DNA from: Variovorax sp. RA8
GTDB lineage: Bacteria > Pseudomonadota > Gammaproteobacteria > Burkholderiales > Burkholderiaceae_C
DNA: 64,000 nt
Assembly: GCF_901827175.1 (NCBI RefSeq)
Contig: NZ_LR594662.1
Span: forward strand, 2,542,001-2,606,000
Direction: 5' to 3'
Part shown: piece after piece, positions 61,996 to 64,000 of the stretch
Layout: every line of letters begins with the position of its first letter
Position numbering within the stretch: the stretch's first letter is position 1
Position numbers and translations under genes: made by a program
Notes under the pieces: model-generated
Told to the model about the DNA's origin: nothing
The model's input: the letters and a program-made list of their open reading frames with translations, nothing else
The model's database searches: none

Positions 61996-62946
61996 TCAGG
62001 CCCTCGCTTGTGCCAGGACTGCGGCGATCGTTCGTTCCGCCAGCGGCAGCTTGAAGGCGTTGTCGTGCGTCGGCTGGGCACCCGCCAGCAGCCGGCCGGC
62101 AACCGCCTCGGCCCCTTGCGGCAGCGCAGCGTCGGCGGCCTCGTCGCGCCACGGCTTGTGCGCCACGCCGCCGAGGGCGACCCGGCCCGCGCCGTTGCGC
62201 TGCACGATCGCAGCCACGGAGACGAGCGCGAAGGCGTACGAGGCGCGATCGCGCACCTTGCGGTACAGCTGGGCGCCGCCTGCCGGCCGGGGCAGCGTGA
62301 CCGCGGTGATCAGCTCGCCGCGCTCCAGTGCCGTCTCGATGTGCGGGGTATCGCCCGGCAGCCGGTGGAAATCGGCGATCGGGATGACACGTGCCCGGCC
62401 GTCGGGCCGCACGGTCTCCACCGTCGCGTCGAGCACGCGCATCGCAACCGCCATGTCACTGGGGTGGGTGGCGATGCAGGCCTGGCTGCTTCCGACCACC
62501 GCGAGTTGACGGCTCACCCCACCCAATGCGCTGCAGCCGCTGCCCGGCTGGCGCTTGTTGCACGGCTGGTCGGTGTCGTAGAAGTAGGGGCAGCGCGTGC
62601 GCTGCAGGAGGTTGCCGGCCGTGGTCGCCTTGTTGCGCAATTGGCCCGAGGCCCCGGCCAGCAGCGCCCGCGAGAGCACGCCGTAGTCGCGCCGCACGCG
62701 CTCGTCCGCGGCCAGCGTGGTGTTGCGCACCAGCGCCCCGATGCGAAGCCCGCCATCAGCCGTCGGCTCGATCCTGTCCAGCGCGAGGCCGTTCACATCC
62801 ACCAGGTGCGTCGGCACCTCGATCTGCAGCTTCATCAGGTCGAGCAGGTTGGTGCCGCCGGCAATGAACTTCGCGGCCGGGTCGCGGGCCACGGCCGCGG
62901 CGGCTTGCGCCGGCGACTTCGCGCGCTCGTAGGTGAAGGGCTTCAT
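61996..62946 (-). CDS. paoB: PaoB-like FAD-binding subunit with extra Fe-S motif
   Basis: 316-residue FAD subunit of the aldehyde oxidoreductase. N-terminal FAD-binding [20 protein letters not shown] and [33 protein letters not shown] followed by [15 protein letters not shown] supplies the cysteines of the additional [4Fe-4S] cluster known in E. coli PaoB. The C-terminal CO-dehydrogenase-flavoprotein domain contains [19 protein letters not shown]. The ATG at 62946 overlaps the paoA stop (ATGA). Confidence 0.92.
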   Translation of the reverse strand: MKPFTYERAKSPAQAAAAVARDPAAKFIAGGTNLLDLMKLQIEVPTHLVDVNGLALDRIEPTADGGLRIGALVRNTTLAADERVRRDYGVLSRALLAGASGQLRNKATTAGNLLQRTRCPYFYDTDQPCNKRQPGSGCSALGGVSRQLAVVGSSQACIATHPSDMAVAMRVLDATVETVRPDGRARVIPIADFHRLPGDTPHIETALERGELITAVTLPRPAGGAQLYRKVRDRASYAFALVSVAAIVQRNGAGRVALGGVAHKPWRDEAADAALPQGAEAVAGRLLAGAQPTHDNAFKLPLAERTIAAVLAQARA

Positions 62947-63584
62947 GTCCTGACTCCGGCCACTTCGGACATCGCATCGATGATGTTGGAATAGGCGCCG
63001 CAGCGGCAGATGTTGCCGCTCATGCGCTCCCGAAGTTCCTCGGCAGAGAGCAGCGGCCGCGCCGCGAGGTCCGCGCTGACGTGGCTGGGAATGCCCTGGC
63101 GAATCTCGTCGAGCACGCCGACCGCCGAGCAGATCTGGCCCGGCGTGCAGTACCCGCACTGGTAGCCGTCGTGCTTCACGAAGGCGGCCTGCATCGGATG
63201 CAGGCTCCCGGGCGTGCCGAGGCCCTCGATGGTGGTGACCTTGCTGCCTTCATGCATCACGACGAGCGTCAGGCACGAATTGATTCGCACGCCGTCCACC
63301 AGGACGGTGCATGCGCCGCACTGCCCGTGGTCGCAGCCCTTCTTGGTGCCGGTGAGGTGCAGGTGCTCGCGCAAGGCGTCGAGCAGCGTGGTCCGCGTGT
63401 CGAGATCGAGCGTGCGGCGCGTGCCGTTCACCTCGAGGGACACCTTGGTTGCCGGCACAGTGCCGCCGGCAGCCGCAGCCGGTGCTGCGGTGGCATCTGG
63501 GGAGACGGTGGTCGTGGCGGCCGTGGCAGCGCCCACGATCAACAGGTCACGCCGGGAGATGGTCAGGTCGCTCGGACTGTCCAT
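62943..63584 (-). CDS. paoA: PaoA-like 2Fe-2S subunit with Tat signal
   Basis: 213-residue iron-sulfur subunit. A twin-arginine signal ([17 protein letters not shown]) indicates export of the assembled enzyme to the periplasm. Two [2Fe-2S] motifs follow: [16 protein letters not shown] (plant-ferredoxin type, with a further Cys in NSCLTLVV) and [16 protein letters not shown] with [12 protein letters not shown]. First gene of paoABC; a 158-bp gap separates it from the AraC-type gene on the same strand. A paoD-like maturation gene is not present in the window. Confidence 0.93.
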   Translation of the reverse strand: MDSPSDLTISRRDLLIVGAATAATTTVSPDATAAPAAAAGGTVPATKVSLEVNGTRRTLDLDTRTTLLDALREHLHLTGTKKGCDHGQCGACTVLVDGVRINSCLTLVVMHEGSKVTTIEGLGTPGSLHPMQAAFVKHDGYQCGYCTPGQICSAVGVLDEIRQGIPSHVSADLAARPLLSAEELRERMSGNICRCGAYSNIIDAMSEVAGVRT

Positions 63585-63742
63585 GTTGGTCGATCCTCAT
63601 GGATGGCGCGGCGCGAAACTAGCTGCGGCCGCTAAGGCTCGTCGCCGCCTCCGGCGATCAGGCAGGCGAGGATGACGGCGTCGCGCCACGGGGCCATGTA
63701 GGCCGCCGGCTCACGCGTGAGTAGTCGCGGCGACATGCGTCG

Positions 63743-64000
63743 TCATGAAGACCTGGCAGATGCAGATGGCAGCTCTGCACGGGCCTCCCTGCCGAACCGT
63801 CGGACCGATTGCGGCGGCTGCCCGAGGCTGCGCAGGAACGCGCGTCGCATGCGTTCGCGATCGCCGAAGCCGACCTCGTCGGCGATCACATCCATGGACA
63901 GGCGCCCTTGCTCGAGCCTCAGTCTCGCGGCTTCGACACGCAAGAGCTCGACGGCCTTGGCGGGTGAGCGGCCCGTCTCGGTGCTGAAGGCCCTGCTGAA
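63743..64000 (-). CDS. AraC/GlxA-type transcriptional regulator (partial, N-terminus beyond right edge)
   Basis: The minus-strand frame is open from the right edge to the stop at 63743; 85 C-terminal residues are visible. They carry the AraC helix-turn-helix: FSRAFSTETGRSPAKAVELL, RVEAARLRLEQGRLSMDVIA, DEVGFGDRERMRRAFLRSLG. The second-helix text and the PPQSVRRFG ending are typical of GlxA-type (DJ-1/PfpI-fused) regulators, but the ligand domain is outside the window. It stands directly upstream of paoABC and is a candidate regulator of it. Confidence 0.85.
   Translation of the reverse strand, partial: FSRAFSTETGRSPAKAVELLRVEAARLRLEQGRLSMDVIADEVGFGDRERMRRAFLRSLGQPPQSVRRFGREARAELPSASARSS

Overview
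The window is a GC-rich stretch (GC falls visibly only in one AT-rich promoter near 58.15 kb) of a bacterial chromosome. Gene content and order (narXL-narK1K2-GHJI-ppiC, a class II ribonucleotide reductase, DUF485/ActP, the PaoABC oxidoreductase and a GC-palindrome repeat inside narG) suggest a betaproteobacterium of the Burkholderiales, probably Comamonadaceae (Variovorax/Ramlibacter-like). No 16S, tRNA or other taxonomic marker is present, so this is inference from families. I found no rRNA, tRNA, CRISPR array, insertion sequence or phage gene.

Region 1 (1-25.8 kb) is an anaerobic nitrate-respiration and acetate island. On the minus strand lie DUF485-actP (acetate uptake) and an operon usp-nrdJ-nitroreductase-nnrS. 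On the plus strand lie narX-narL and narK1-narK2-narG-narH-narJ-narI-ppiC. Further right are globin and hemerythrin genes (minus) and acs plus a second usp (plus). A perfect FNR/ANR box (7238-7251) sits between the nrdJ operon and narX, and it is spaced exactly as in a class II FNR promoter for the nrdJ operon. An identical 19-nt element with a TTGCG-N4-CGCAA palindrome occurs twice. Each copy lies in a divergent gap between an acetate gene (DUF485-actP or acs) and an O2/NO-binding protein gene (hemerythrin or globin). Together these suggest one programme: acetate oxidation with nitrate as acceptor, NO protection, and O2-independent dNTP synthesis. No nitrite, NO or N2O reductase gene is in the window.

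Region 2 (26-32.3 kb) holds an ABM-type small protein, a berberine-bridge-type FAD oxidase, a four-PAS hybrid histidine kinase and two small unknown proteins.

Region 3 (32.8-55.7 kb) is the most unusual part. It holds a giant secreted protein of about 3,618 residues (DUF4347 plus cadherin/VCBS-like repeats), a TolC-type lipoprotein, a HlyD-type adaptor, a GAF-like/HlyD fusion protein, and a multipass M50 metalloprotease fused to a HlyD-like domain. These are tightly coupled, and there is no ABC ATPase and no RTX repeat. Downstream follow two small minus-strand genes, then an OmpR-type regulator, a LysM-FecR-type envelope protein and a CHASE2 histidine kinase. I propose that this locus is a giant-protein export and surface-sensing system that lacks the usual type I secretion ATPase.

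Region 4 (55.7-64 kb) holds three small stress-type genes, a divergent MFS/TetR pair with mirror-image promoter boxes, an RlmN/Cfr-like radical SAM enzyme that overlaps the end of paoC, a PaoABC-type molybdenum aldehyde oxidoreductase with Tat signal, and a partial AraC-type regulator at the right edge.
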